The translations under genes were made by a program, and so were the position numbers. Below are positions 43,501 to 50,833 of a DNA stretch of 64,000 bases, one piece after another. The DNA comes from Maea johnstoni (Eukaryota; Annelida; Polychaeta; Spionida; Magelonidae): assembly GCA_963942565.1 (NCBI GenBank), contig OZ012690.1, positions 43,899,574 to 43,963,573 on the forward strand, written 5' to 3'. Numbering within the stretch: the first letter of the stretch is position 1; every line of letters starts with the position of its first letter. The notes beneath the pieces are model-generated. The model saw nothing but the letters and a program-made list of their open reading frames with translations, made no database searches and was not told where the DNA came from.

Positions 43501-44674
43501 CGGGTACTCTGTGCGTTGTCTCTGAGTGTTGTATTATATCATTACTGACGGCATCACACTGTCCTGCTTGTTGAGTTGTGTGGCAAGTGCCATCCACAAC
43601 CGGGAGATTACGAGCAGTTGAAAGAGTAGAGATGATGGCAGCTATCTGGCTGGACATTTGCGTTTGCTGAGTTGCCATATTCTGAACAATATTGGCGAGC
43701 GAACGTAGGTCAACATTGTCGGGGATACTTGTTTCAGTTGCGTCACCAGTATCATTATTGAGATCTGTATTTTCAGAGACTGGATCCTGTTCTTGAACTC
43801 CACCTTGATCATTTTGAGATGTGGTTTTGCGAGTTGTTGATTTGCAGTGTTTGCCACTTGCCTGGTTGTTGACAAACCTTGATGGCAGTTTGCGTTTTCT
43901 TGAAGAAGCACGAATCATGTTTAGGATCTGTTAAATGATAGTTTGATAATCAAAGAGTGTATTAATACAGCAATAAACTAATCAATTGCATTATAGCAAC
44001 AAATAAATGCAGTAGTTGAAAGTACTGACAAGAAAATAATAAGCCAACAGCGGTGGCGTTATAGACTAAAGGCAAGCGGCCTACTGACAATAAAATATAA
44101 GCCAACAGCAGTGGCATTATAGACTAATAATACACCTACAGCGTAGATGTAAAATAGTGCATACATGGCAATGATTATAATATAATACACCTGCGGCAGG
44201 TGTACATAATAAAAATATAACAGAGTAGTGCACCTACAGCGGAGGTTCATACTTATTGCAAATGAGGCATGTGTGCCTCTATAAACTTGATCGTTGCACG
44301 ATCACTGTTTCAAGTGGCTCCTGAAGAGTGTCTGCCCTGATATCAAATCTTGCAACCAAACCAGCTCGTAGAACAGCTTCAAGTAAAACCACATACTGAA
44401 AATCTGGATGATTGGTGATGCACATACTAGTGCTGTTTCTATTCAATCCTTCCATCATAGCCACGCAGGTATCCAATTCTTTGCAGCAGAGACATTCCTG
44501 TATCAGAGGCATTCCTTCACAGGTCTGACAGGTGCACCACAACATGCAATTTAAGCGCCAGCCCTCTGTTTCCACATCTTGACCATCAAATTCATCAACT
44601 ATGTCCATATAATCCACCTGATCACCTTCAGCCACTCTTGGTTCAAAGTCGTAGGGATTTGCATACCTAAACAT
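34401..44674 (-). CDS. P2X7 ballast-domain-like cysteine-rich protein, two exons with a ~9.7-kb intron
   Basis: Exon 1 is 44674-44311 and exon 2 is ~34563-34401 (stop TAA at 34401-34403). The N-terminus has the acidic YANPYDFEP leader common in this group. Nine cysteines follow at residues 43, 47, 49, 52, 61, 63, 64, 70 and 85 (WCTCQTCEGMP, QECLCCKELDTC), then a helix ending VLRAGLVARFD. Exon 2 adds AYRQFTYWVHKKLGKG, VVPSCVVKAIR and NGLYVGFLEADN. The order parallels the zinc- and guanine-nucleotide-binding ballast at the P2X7 C-terminus (CLEELCC, YRCYATW, LPSCCRWRIRKEFP). No channel domain is present, so this is a free-standing ballast protein. Its role in the element is unknown. The DIRS element sits exactly at the end of exon 1, so the original splice donor cannot be read with certainty. 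Confidence 0.7.
34564..35445. other. Intron of the ballast-like gene, no recognised feature
   Basis: Contains a short C run and T run at ~34911-34930. I see no further exon or element up to the DIRS-related repeat. Confidence 0.4.
35446..36192. mobile_element. DIRS-related derivative framed by ~130-bp direct repeats
   Basis: Two near-identical ~130-bp direct repeats (35446-35575 and 36062-36192) bracket a core. Core part 35655-35815 matches the left end of the full DIRS element (39620-39785), and core part 36020-36061 matches its right end (44266-44310). No coding region lies between. It could be a non-autonomous relative, or the split-repeat end of another copy. Confidence 0.5.
36488..38683 (+). 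CDS. Crypton-like tyrosine recombinase gene, at least two exons
   Basis: Exon 1 opens at ATG 36488 and encodes ~130 residues: a small folded segment (GDVAWYWKPGENERAVLVSG), a Pro-rich basic stretch (PPPPKKGRF) and FAEVSEEDLDNL. The main exon starts after TTTATAG at 37485 and ends at TAG 38683 (399 residues). It has the recombinase N-terminal helices (LRRLYAEVRTKKG, NLRAGIQRHIS) and then the catalytic domain with Arg in RRGREGLRNM, His-x-x-Arg in NHCVRAS, GHKREES and the nucleophile Tyr in SHYCKE. The set matches Crypton recombinases and host proteins derived from them (ZMYM/QRICH1/KCTD1 type). A short exon linking the two is probably missing from this model, because the phases do not meet directly. 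It lies in the ballast gene intron on the opposite strand. The catalytic residues look complete. Confidence 0.7.
36939..37290 (-). other. Two short minus-strand open stretches in the recombinase intron
   Basis: Minus strand 37290-37151 is open after an acceptor-like TTTCCCTTACAG (SPKANTAKLTSVYVETKHGS...), and 37121-36939 is open again (HNCFGCQALL). Neither matches a family I know, and chance is likely. Confidence 0.2.
38684..39118. other. 3' flank of the recombinase gene
   Basis: Probable 3' UTR and intron sequence without other features, ending at the second MITE. Confidence 0.35.
38884..38889 (+). terminator. Candidate polyadenylation signal of the recombinase gene
   Basis: AATAAA ~200 bp after the stop codon at 38683. 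Confidence 0.4.
39119..39446 (-). mobile_element. 328-bp MITE, copy 2 (inverted)
   Basis: Reverse complement of 23694-24021 with no difference that I can find. The termini are CCCCATAAACATGCC and GGCATGTTTACTGGG. CT flanks both sides; a longer target duplication is not evident. Confidence 0.75.
39857..40729 (-). CDS. DIRS tyrosine recombinase region
   Basis: About 290 residues. The N-terminal core-binding helices include SYLRCWNSLINFIKC. The catalytic part has Arg in LRCGEVVY, His-x-x-Arg in NTHSFRIGR, and Tyr in FRDYIRP. In DIRS elements this enzyme inserts the circular DNA copy in place of an integrase. Confidence 0.8.
   Translation of the reverse strand: MAPTTGKSYLRCWNSLINFIKCQLNINFSMPVKEETLALFAIYLESRGYKHQYITSHMSAISFVHKLLNQSDHTHTFFVRKTLEGIKYLSNNSQTERLQPIDKFVLYSIIDAIPFCLSCHYLRTLFKALFLLTYYTSLRCGEVVYTNTDKHTLRFNQIKKFEGAYFIKFLSYKHSAHCTQTFQLLPHQDLSNCPVQAMDNYLNKRGTSDGLLFITQNGKPINRSQFTKILKQCLELTGLKGRYNTHSFRIGRTTELASRNFSEEIIRISGRWKSTAFRDYIRPKFVTLPQ
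40750..42666 (-). CDS. DIRS reverse transcriptase and RNase H region
   Basis: RT motifs in order: YRILHNLSFPYDERS, MAKSDISEAFQLIP, GFFFQGYYYDRCLPMGCASS, and the catalytic VKILDDFMFIE. The RNase H region follows with HFFSDASKSGFGIT and VIFHTDNMAVVHILN and ends near DAISRQQ. This order and the LDDF box fit DIRS. It overlaps the gag-like region, as the family does. Confidence 0.8.
42296..43918 (-). CDS. DIRS gag-like region
   Basis: About 540 residues. It starts with a basic stretch (SSRKRKLPSRF), then a Thr/Ser/Gly-rich segment with several GAGTSHP/GTCLP-type repeats, then a folded part (EREWSQAFDIFLAVYIQKYP) and a cysteine/histidine cluster near the end (YCFKYHKQGVRC, HQCPKCSRPHP). This is typical of the first ORF of DIRS elements. 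Confidence 0.7.
   Translation of the reverse strand: MIRASSRKRKLPSRFVNNQASGKHCKSTTRKTTSQNDQGGVQEQDPVSENTDLNNDTGDATETSIPDNVDLRSLANIVQNMATQQTQMSSQIAAIISTLSTARNLPVVDGTCHTTQQAGQCDAVSNDIIQHSETTHRVPGESSRDADLTATLSLLQESQPRAGTCLPHPAQEESNVHGRAGTYLPRQFNENTDSCIRVGTSLSGNQQIQIGDSSRYANQQIRSTYTSGAGTSHPATTNQHTGNSSLFPTDSAGTGTCLPVSTNLQGGISSLYTATSSGVGTGHPLSNSILTKNLDESNEFSQLSLTIGTPSHKPVFSSGLPIGTSVKDTLKQKIWAHKFVDLYDILYPSQSTSYTLGILDHSNQPHLNLTPNKKRTLSEREWSQAFDIFLAVYIQKYPNEITDLLSYSQHIKDLMRHNVNWQYYDRQFRLDREHSVCSWSNVRQDLELRAFRNNPKQSFSSNQPFRSAGSQSKIPPGYCFKYHKQGVRCETQNCRYKHQCPKCSRPHPTYLQCHSKAEQNQTSHQTAASDLKTTKPYDNR
43919..44265. repeat. DIRS leader with short repeated words
   Basis: Words such as CACCTACAGCGGAGGT/CACCTGCGGCAGGTG and AAGCCAACAGCAGTGGCATTATAGACTA recur two or three times between the gag-like start and the DIRS right end. 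Role unknown. Confidence 0.4.
44311..44674 (-). CDS. Exon 1 of the ballast-like gene
   Basis: From ATG 44674 to the DIRS boundary, ~121 codons. It carries the acidic leader and all nine cysteines. The frame happens to stay open ~30 bases into the DIRS end. Confidence 0.75.
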
Positions 44675-44964
44675 CTTGAATGTGCTTCAGAGCAGTGAAA
44701 TATCTACCTCCTAGACAGAGCTACTGGCTTTATCTAATACACCCACTAAGCTGCTTGCCACCCATTTACATAGACTACAGCAGCATGAGTTGACTCAGAT
44801 CCAAGATGGCGGCTGCCCTGCCTCAGTGGAGGTGCCATTCACTAATTGCAATTTAAGATTTCTCTTTGTGTGGAGCTCTAGGGCTTCTCTGTTTATGACA
44901 GATGTTGAGCTATGTTCATGAACTTTCATATAAACCAATGATGTGTTTTTCCCCAAGTTCCCCT
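44675..44964 (-). promoter_or_regulatory. Right end of the giant element and likely promoter of the ballast-like gene
   Basis: This 290-bp stretch holds CAAGATGGCGGCTGC (a YY1-type site) at ~44802-44816, the inverted subterminal word at 44922-44933 and the terminal AGGGG (44960-44964, inward). Promoter function is inferred from position. Confidence 0.45.
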
Positions 44965-45364
44965 TTAAAAATAGTATCATACACAGGGTTATTTGGGTTG
45001 GCAGCTATTTTAGTTGCAAATTGTACAGCAAGCTTTTCTCTTCTAAGGCAAAGAGGGAGCTCATTCGCCTCAACACAAAGACTATCTGCGGGAGAGGTTC
45101 TAAAGGCTCCAATGCAAAGCCTCAAACCTTGATTTTGAATAGGATCCAGCAAAGAAATATAAGATTTACATGCTGCTCCGTAGATAAAACATCCATAGTC
45201 TAGCTTTGAACGAACAAGGGCCCTATATAGTCGTAAAAGAACTATACGATCCCCACCCCAGTCGGTACTGGAAACAACACGCAACAAATTCAAAGCTTTG
45301 ATACACTTTTTCTTCAGGCCCTTGATATGAGGGACAAATGTCAGTTTTGAATCGAGTAAGATAC
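44965..45364 (-). mobile_element. Split LINE, piece 2 of 3 (RT-RNase H linker)
   Basis: Starts with the second TTAA (44965-44968) and continues exactly where piece 1 stopped, matching LINE copy A at ~17661-18061. Translation on the minus strand gives the RT thumb/connection (NLLRVVSSTDWGGDR, LRLYRALVRSKLDYG, IGAFRTSPADSLCVE). It ends at ATAC (45361-45364), the target duplication of the gypsy element. Confidence 0.85.
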
Positions 45365-46226
45365 TGTAGCGGAATGGATCCCTGGCCGAAGGAATGATCC
45401 GACTGGACATACAGAATCACCTTACTTAAATAAAAGGTTTCTTAGTTCTCTCGTTAAATGAAATAAAGCTCAGTTGGGTTTCTGACTCTACAATAACGCT
45501 TAGCGAAGGTTGGGGATGGATGTGGTGTTGAAGAGAAGACGGGACAAGCAAGTACAAATCAACAATGCAGTTTAATCATCACAGTAAACTATACATACCA
45601 CCGCACTCGTTCTCTGTACAGCAACATCAACACACAATAGTTCCACTCAATGTAAATGACTATCTCGACATCACAAGTCCACAAAAAGTTTCTTTCTCCT
45701 CAAGTATCTGGTCTCATTGTCTGGTAAATCCCGATGTAAATACACACTCCGCTCAGCTACAGTTTCTCTCTATCCTGTCATCATAATCCTCCTTAAGTAC
45801 ACATAATAATCCGTAGAACAGCTTCAGTCTCTATCTTGCTACTTGTCCTGGTAATCGTTATTCCCTGGGTAGTCTAAATCCAGTTCTCTAGCACCTTAAT
45901 CCGTTTGTAAACACCTCTATCGTTAACTCTCTTCCTTCGACTTCTACTCACTTCGACGATCTCTCCTAGACTTCCACTCTACTCTAACACCATTCTAAGA
46001 CTGACGATATTCGAATCTAACCTAGTTTCCCGCCCTTCCTTCCAGTCGCACGCGCAGTAATTAAATCGTCCAGGCCGCACGAGCGCTACGTCACAGAGCA
46101 CTCGAAATAACTAGACACTTTGTAGCACATCTAAATGCCAGGCTCTGCGAAGGCTGAGACCTAGCTTACAATAATACAAGTGACGGAACGTGACCCGTTT
46201 CTTAGCCCTGGGGTCATTCCGTCACA
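45365..46226 (-). repeat. Gypsy 3' LTR
   Basis: 862 bp, TG...CA on either strand. A purine-rich stretch (AAGTCGGGGGCTG) lies just upstream in element sense and is a likely polypurine tract. Confidence 0.9.
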
Positions 46227-47501
46227 CAGCCCCCGACTTGCTCTGAATCGTCCTCGATTCTTAAATTTCAAAAATTTCCAAAAAGGGAACTCTAACGTAA
46301 CTCGAACGTTAACAAGAATCATCTCTCGAAAAAGTTCTAAACTAGTCTGTTATAAACAGTATAACCAAGTGACATACAGGTCACTAAACACAGTATAGTA
46401 ATACTAACTTCTAATATACACAGTACCCGAGAGAGTGGACAAGTCTTGGACTTCCGGTCCAACTCTCCCAATTATCGCTCAATTTGTTTACTTCCATTAT
46501 CGCTCAGTGACAAGACTCTTAACTCTCGAATATTTACATAACATGCAAACTCTGCACTGGAGCGGACCACTTAAAAAGAACTACTATAACTACTTGTTAA
46601 AATAACGCACTCTCTATACATAAAACGTTAAACGTTAATTCTTAAAATACTTGACTTAGAAAATGTTGGACTCAGAAAAATAGAAACTCTGAGATAACTC
46701 TAAGAACCATAAAAACATCGATAAAACATGGCAAGATAAAACAGTCAAAATCATGCAATACAGTGGGTTACTCACGTTACGGCTACCAGCTGTTGTGTCG
46801 CTAAGGTCTCAAAATTGTTCGCTTATTTTAAGTTCACCAAAATGTGAACGACTTCGACACACCAGCATAGTCCGAAATCTCTCAAGTGTCACTTCGTTAA
46901 AACTTCTTCTTGGTCACCGATTTCTTCCTGGGACGTCATGGATGGCACACAGGTCCGGTAGTTCACAGAGTGGTCAATGATAATCCAATAATAAGGCACA
47001 AAATCGTCGTGACTGGTTAATCCGTCGCCACAGACGATTGACGTAGTAGATTGGCACTTCTGGTAATTATCCATGGAAGAAACACAAATCATCGTGACTG
47101 GGTAATCCAGCGCCACAGATGATGGACGGAATAGGTTGTTGTAGGAATAGCAGGCAGGTCTAGGGTTTAACCGCCGCAGCTGGGTACTCCAGCGCCAGAA
47201 TGTAGAATAGAAGGTATCTCACGAGGTAGAGTGGATGGCTACCTGAAAGTCAGACATCGAAGGTCATCGTCTAGTGTTGTCTTGAAGTAGCAGGCAGGTT
47301 TTGGGTTTGACCGCCGCAGCTGGGTACTCCAGCGCCAGAAGGTAGAAGTAGACGTCTCACGATGATCACAATAAAAATAAATAAATAAATAAAATGGGTC
47401 GCTCAGGCGTAAGATAGTTAGAGTCGCTCAATGCGTAAGATATTTCGGGTCGCTTAATGCGTAAGATCGAGGTTGTCTGTTCTCTCTTGTCCCAAGTTTC
47501 T
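46227..47501 (-). other. Gypsy 3' untranslated region with short repeats
   Basis: No coding signal. Imperfect repeats of CCGCCGCAGCTGGGTACTCCAGCGCCAG lie at ~47171-47340, with shorter relatives at ~47010-47120. Words of the TCGCTCAATGCGTAAG type occur at ~47398-47466. Confidence 0.6.
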
Positions 47502-48830
47502 TCACTCAGCGTCCGAGTCGGGGATGAGTTCCGAGTCGGAGAAGGGGTCCGAATCGGAGATAAAGATGATCCCGTCAGCCGTAGCCCGGTCTGCCATCTG
47601 CTGTCGCCGCATACCCTCCAACACCCCCCGATCAAAGGCCTTCCTCTCAAGTTCCATTCGGATTTCATCGATGCGCGCCTTGGTGAATTTCTCCAGGTAC
47701 GTCATCAGTTCATCAGGGCTGGTTCTCACGATGGGGCTCAGCACATTGGCATCGAAGGTGACGCGACGAGGATGCTCGATGACATGTCCCCGCTGGACTG
47801 CTCTGATGTCGTAGGCTACCGCCAGGGTTCGCCTCACTTGGACTTGATCTGTTTCTCTGTCTTCTACGGGTGGGAATAAAGCTAGGGTCTCGGGACTTCC
47901 CACCATCGTTCGCGGCTTCGAAGTCCGGGCTCCGCTAAGCTCGTCCCACTGTAGCTTCAGGTCTTCCAGCTTTCCGGCTGACTGCTCCTGGACAAGTCGG
48001 ATTTCTTTCTCAGCTGTCGTCAGCTGCCGCTCACGACGTTCTATCTGGTGCTGCATATGGTCGATCTCCAATCTGCAACTCTGCACCAGTTCTTGGGCCT
48101 CCTTGGCTTCTAGTCGGATCTCTGTCACTTGTTTCTGTAAAGCCAGTCTCTCTTGGTCTTGGCAGTGGGCATCCTGCATGGTTACCTTCGTGGCTTCTTT
48201 GTTGGCGTGCTTCTCTAGCCGGAGATCCTCTATCGCCCTCTTGCAACACTCTCGGTAGTTCTCCACATCTTTCTCCGCCGCCCTCAGTCGATCGTCAAGC
48301 TGTCTCTTTCCTTCCTCAGCTTCTTCCATGTTGAGCAGGGCTTCGGCCAGCATGTGTTCGGTTACTTCAAGCTTCTTCTTGTTACTTGTCGTTGCCTTTG
48401 CTGCCTCGATGCCAGCCCACTTGGCCATTTCTTGTCGGATGCTGGTCACTTTTCGCCGCAGCTGCTGGATGGTTCGCCCATCGCCCTGCCGGGCCGAAAC
48501 GGCCCTCTGCTCTGCCTGGTTGGCAAGGGTGAGCGAGTCTCTCTGTGCTCTGCATCTCTCGCTCAGCTCCTTGTACTGTCGCTCTATTTCCGTCTCGTGC
48601 ACCGTCATCAGGTCGATTTTCTGTTCCATCTCCGCTTTCGTCTTCAGCGATTCTTTGTGGCTTTCTTCGAGGGCACTGTACTTTTCTCTCCAGAGGTCTT
48701 CCACATCTTGCATTGACTGCGACAGGTCTTCTTCGATGCCCTGGATGCGCTGGGCTAGCGCGTCCCGCTCTGCCTCTGCCTTCCTCGCTCTATCTGCATT
48801 AGCCTCGTACCGCACGTGGGCCGGTTGCAC
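47502..48830 (-). CDS. Gypsy accessory ORF: long coiled-coil protein
   Basis: About 440 residues. Residues ~1-290 are an almost continuous heptad-rich coiled coil (DVEDLWREKYSALEESHKES, EMEQKIDLMTVHETEIERQY). Then a Pro-containing linker and a short acidic tail (SDSDPFSDSEL). No signal peptide, membrane segment or known envelope feature is seen. It sits where some gypsy elements carry env. The function is unknown. Confidence 0.65.
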   Translation of the reverse strand: MQPAHVRYEANADRARKAEAERDALAQRIQGIEEDLSQSMQDVEDLWREKYSALEESHKESLKTKAEMEQKIDLMTVHETEIERQYKELSERCRAQRDSLTLANQAEQRAVSARQGDGRTIQQLRRKVTSIRQEMAKWAGIEAAKATTSNKKKLEVTEHMLAEALLNMEEAEEGKRQLDDRLRAAEKDVENYRECCKRAIEDLRLEKHANKEATKVTMQDAHCQDQERLALQKQVTEIRLEAKEAQELVQSCRLEIDHMQHQIERRERQLTTAEKEIRLVQEQSAGKLEDLKLQWDELSGARTSKPRTMVGSPETLALFPPVEDRETDQVQVRRTLAVAYDIRAVQRGHVIEHPRRVTFDANVLSPIVRTSPDELMTYLEKFTKARIDEIRMELERKAFDRGVLEGMRRQQMADRATADGIIFISDSDPFSDSELIPDSDAE

Positions 48831-48893
48831 TCCACGCGATGGTCGTCTCGAGGGTAGGCTCCCGCTGCTCCTGGCTCTCTATCTTGGTACCAG

Positions 48894-49436
48894 TTATCGC
48901 CTCCCCCATAGCTGGGTTGTCGGTATCTCGCCTTCTTTCTTCCTCGGTGGAGCTTCGTCTTCCCACCTTCTCGCCTCCATATGATACATCGCACTCGCCG
49001 AAGTAGGCCGCACCATCGGGTCGAATGGTGTCGCTCCCCCCTCTTGCTGGTATTTCTCCTCGTCGATCTCAAGACGTCGGGCAGGGAAATCTGGGTCGTC
49101 GACGGCGCTAAACGGGTGCTCCGATGGGTAGAATGGAGCCCCGGGCACGATGTGTCCGTCTTCTACGGCGTAGTACCCCTTATTCCACTTGACTTGTATG
49201 CACTCGAGTTCTTCAGCATGATGTTTCAGGTAGTGCATCCTCATCTCGGTAAAGTTGCAGTCTACGTACGTACACCGTCCGCCATGTCCCGTTCCCTTGT
49301 AGCTCAGACACATCCACGCGTGTATACCCCTTCCATCGTGCAAGTCTAGGTTGTGTCGGCCCATATCTCGAAAATTCCTCTTGCAGATTCCGCAGTATCC
49401 CTCTTCTCGCAGCAAGTGTGTCGGCTGCATGCTCAT
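48894..49436 (-). CDS. Gypsy accessory ORF: zinc-finger-like protein
   Basis: About 180 residues. Two finger-like units: CGICKRNFRDMGRHNLDLH (C-x2-C ... H-x4-H) and a second with CTYVDCNFTEMRMHYLKHH. A Pro-rich acidic tail follows. It precedes the coiled-coil ORF by ~60 bp. DNA or RNA binding is inferred from the fingers only. Confidence 0.65.
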   Translation of the reverse strand: MSMQPTHLLREEGYCGICKRNFRDMGRHNLDLHDGRGIHAWMCLSYKGTGHGGRCTYVDCNFTEMRMHYLKHHAEELECIQVKWNKGYYAVEDGHIVPGAPFYPSEHPFSAVDDPDFPARRLEIDEEKYQQEGGATPFDPMVRPTSASAMYHMEARRWEDEAPPRKKEGEIPTTQLWGRR

Positions 49437-50833
49437 GTTGTTTTCTTTTGTGTTGGATGGCTTGTTGACAAAAGGATTAGCGGCGATTAATTCGTGATGT
49501 GTTTGGTTCGCTCAGGCGTGAGATGAAGAATGGCGGTTTTCTGCTAACTGGATCAATCCGGTGATGCGTTTCCGGGGGTGTGGCACCCCTTGGAGACATC
49601 TGATTGGTTCTCAGGTGACCTCTGCGACACTTGTTGTTTTTCGTACTCTTTCACCACCGCCATCCTCCACCATCACCACCGAAATACCCCAAGTCTTCTC
49701 GTTCTCCAGCCTCCACGTTCCCGCATTCCATTCAGTTACTGCTTGACTGCTTGCCATCAGCTCGGTTGGTTTCTATTTCGCCGCGCTGAGATTATTTCTG
49801 TACTTTCGCCCACGGCAAATTCCTCACTTCGCCAACTAGGTCAAACCCAGCTACTGCCGTGACGTCATGCGGGGACTCCCTCTCACGTGCGGGGAAACCC
49901 CTTGGTCTCTAGATGAGAACTCTCACTCGACTTGTCAACACTCGATGCAGCAACAGACACAATTCGCCGCTCTCCACAGTCTCCATTCTCCAGCAGTTTC
50001 TCACGCCAGAGCGTCTCTATTTCTTCACCCCAGCAACTTCTTTACGCCAGAGCGAATCTTCTTCTCCATTCCAGCGATTCCCTACGCCAGAGCGTCTCTT
50101 CTTCTTTACTCCAGCAACTTCTTTACGCCAGAGCGAATCTTCTTCTCCACTCCAGCGATTCCTTACGCCAGAGCGAATCTTCTTCTTTACTCCAGCGACT
50201 TCTTTACGCCAGAGCGAATCTTCTTCTCCACTCCAGCGATTCCTTACGCCAGAGCGAATCTTCTTTTCTTCAGTTTTCGCACTTCAGAAATTTCTTTTGT
50301 CTTCACTGTTCTTGGTGGTCTGGATGATGCCGTCACCCTACTCCCCCTCTTCTTTTACGCTACAATGTCCTGATTGTTCTGGGATTTTTCTTCCGGATGC
50401 CTTCCTTTCTCGTTTCCATGGCACCCATTTCTCCCAGGTGTCATCATAAGGACTTTCTGTCGGACATTTCTTCCCCATCGTCTTTTCCTGCTGGTACTCA
50501 GGCGGCCAGTCACCACTCCAAGTGGTTGGAATCACCATTCTTGAACTAAAAGACATCTAGGGGGTGTGTACACAATTTCGGATTTGGTAATTTACTTGGC
50601 GTTCTTCTCACTCTTCAAAATGACTCCTCCAGCTAGACGAATATTCTTCAGTCCTCACGGTGTATTAGCTTTTGAGTTGATGTCAGCATGATCCAGGGTT
50701 GTAGGAGTTATCCTTGTTGATGGCTAGTCTTGCCATTTCCCCTGCTACCAGCCGGCACAGCATATACACACTCCGTTCTTTACACTTCCATAAGATCTCT
50801 CTCTGCCTTAGACCACCTGGTTTTCTTCACTTT
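49437..50833 (-). other. Gypsy spacer between pol and the accessory ORFs, with a tandem repeat
   Basis: At ~49990-50265 there are seven to eight copies of a ~30-45-bp unit with core TTACGCCAGAGCGAATCTTC. Several frames are open across it because of the repeat, but none looks coding. The inverse of this core resembles the TTCGCTCAGGCGTAAG words elsewhere in the element. Confidence 0.6.

Larger units (their letters stand above)
39620..44310 (-). mobile_element. DIRS-like tyrosine-recombinase retrotransposon
   Basis: Parts on the minus strand: gag-like region, reverse transcriptase with RNase H, then tyrosine recombinase, as in DIRS elements. The ends carry repeated sequence shared with the derivative at 35446-36192, and no target duplication is seen, as expected for this family. 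It looks largely whole with perhaps one or two breaks, and it inserted at the 3' edge of ballast exon 1. Since the flanking element is younger than the LINE, this DIRS copy is younger still. Confidence 0.8.

Noticed and set aside
48328-48984. Plus-strand frame of ~218 codons with signal-peptide-like and membrane-like stretches
   Set aside because: It is antisense to the coiled-coil ORF; Leu/Ser/Cys richness is the complement of Glu/Lys/Ala-rich heptads.
49867-50449. Overlapping plus-strand frames with SSPLQRFLTPER-type repeats
   Set aside because: They are shadows of a short tandem repeat in the gypsy spacer, antisense to the element.
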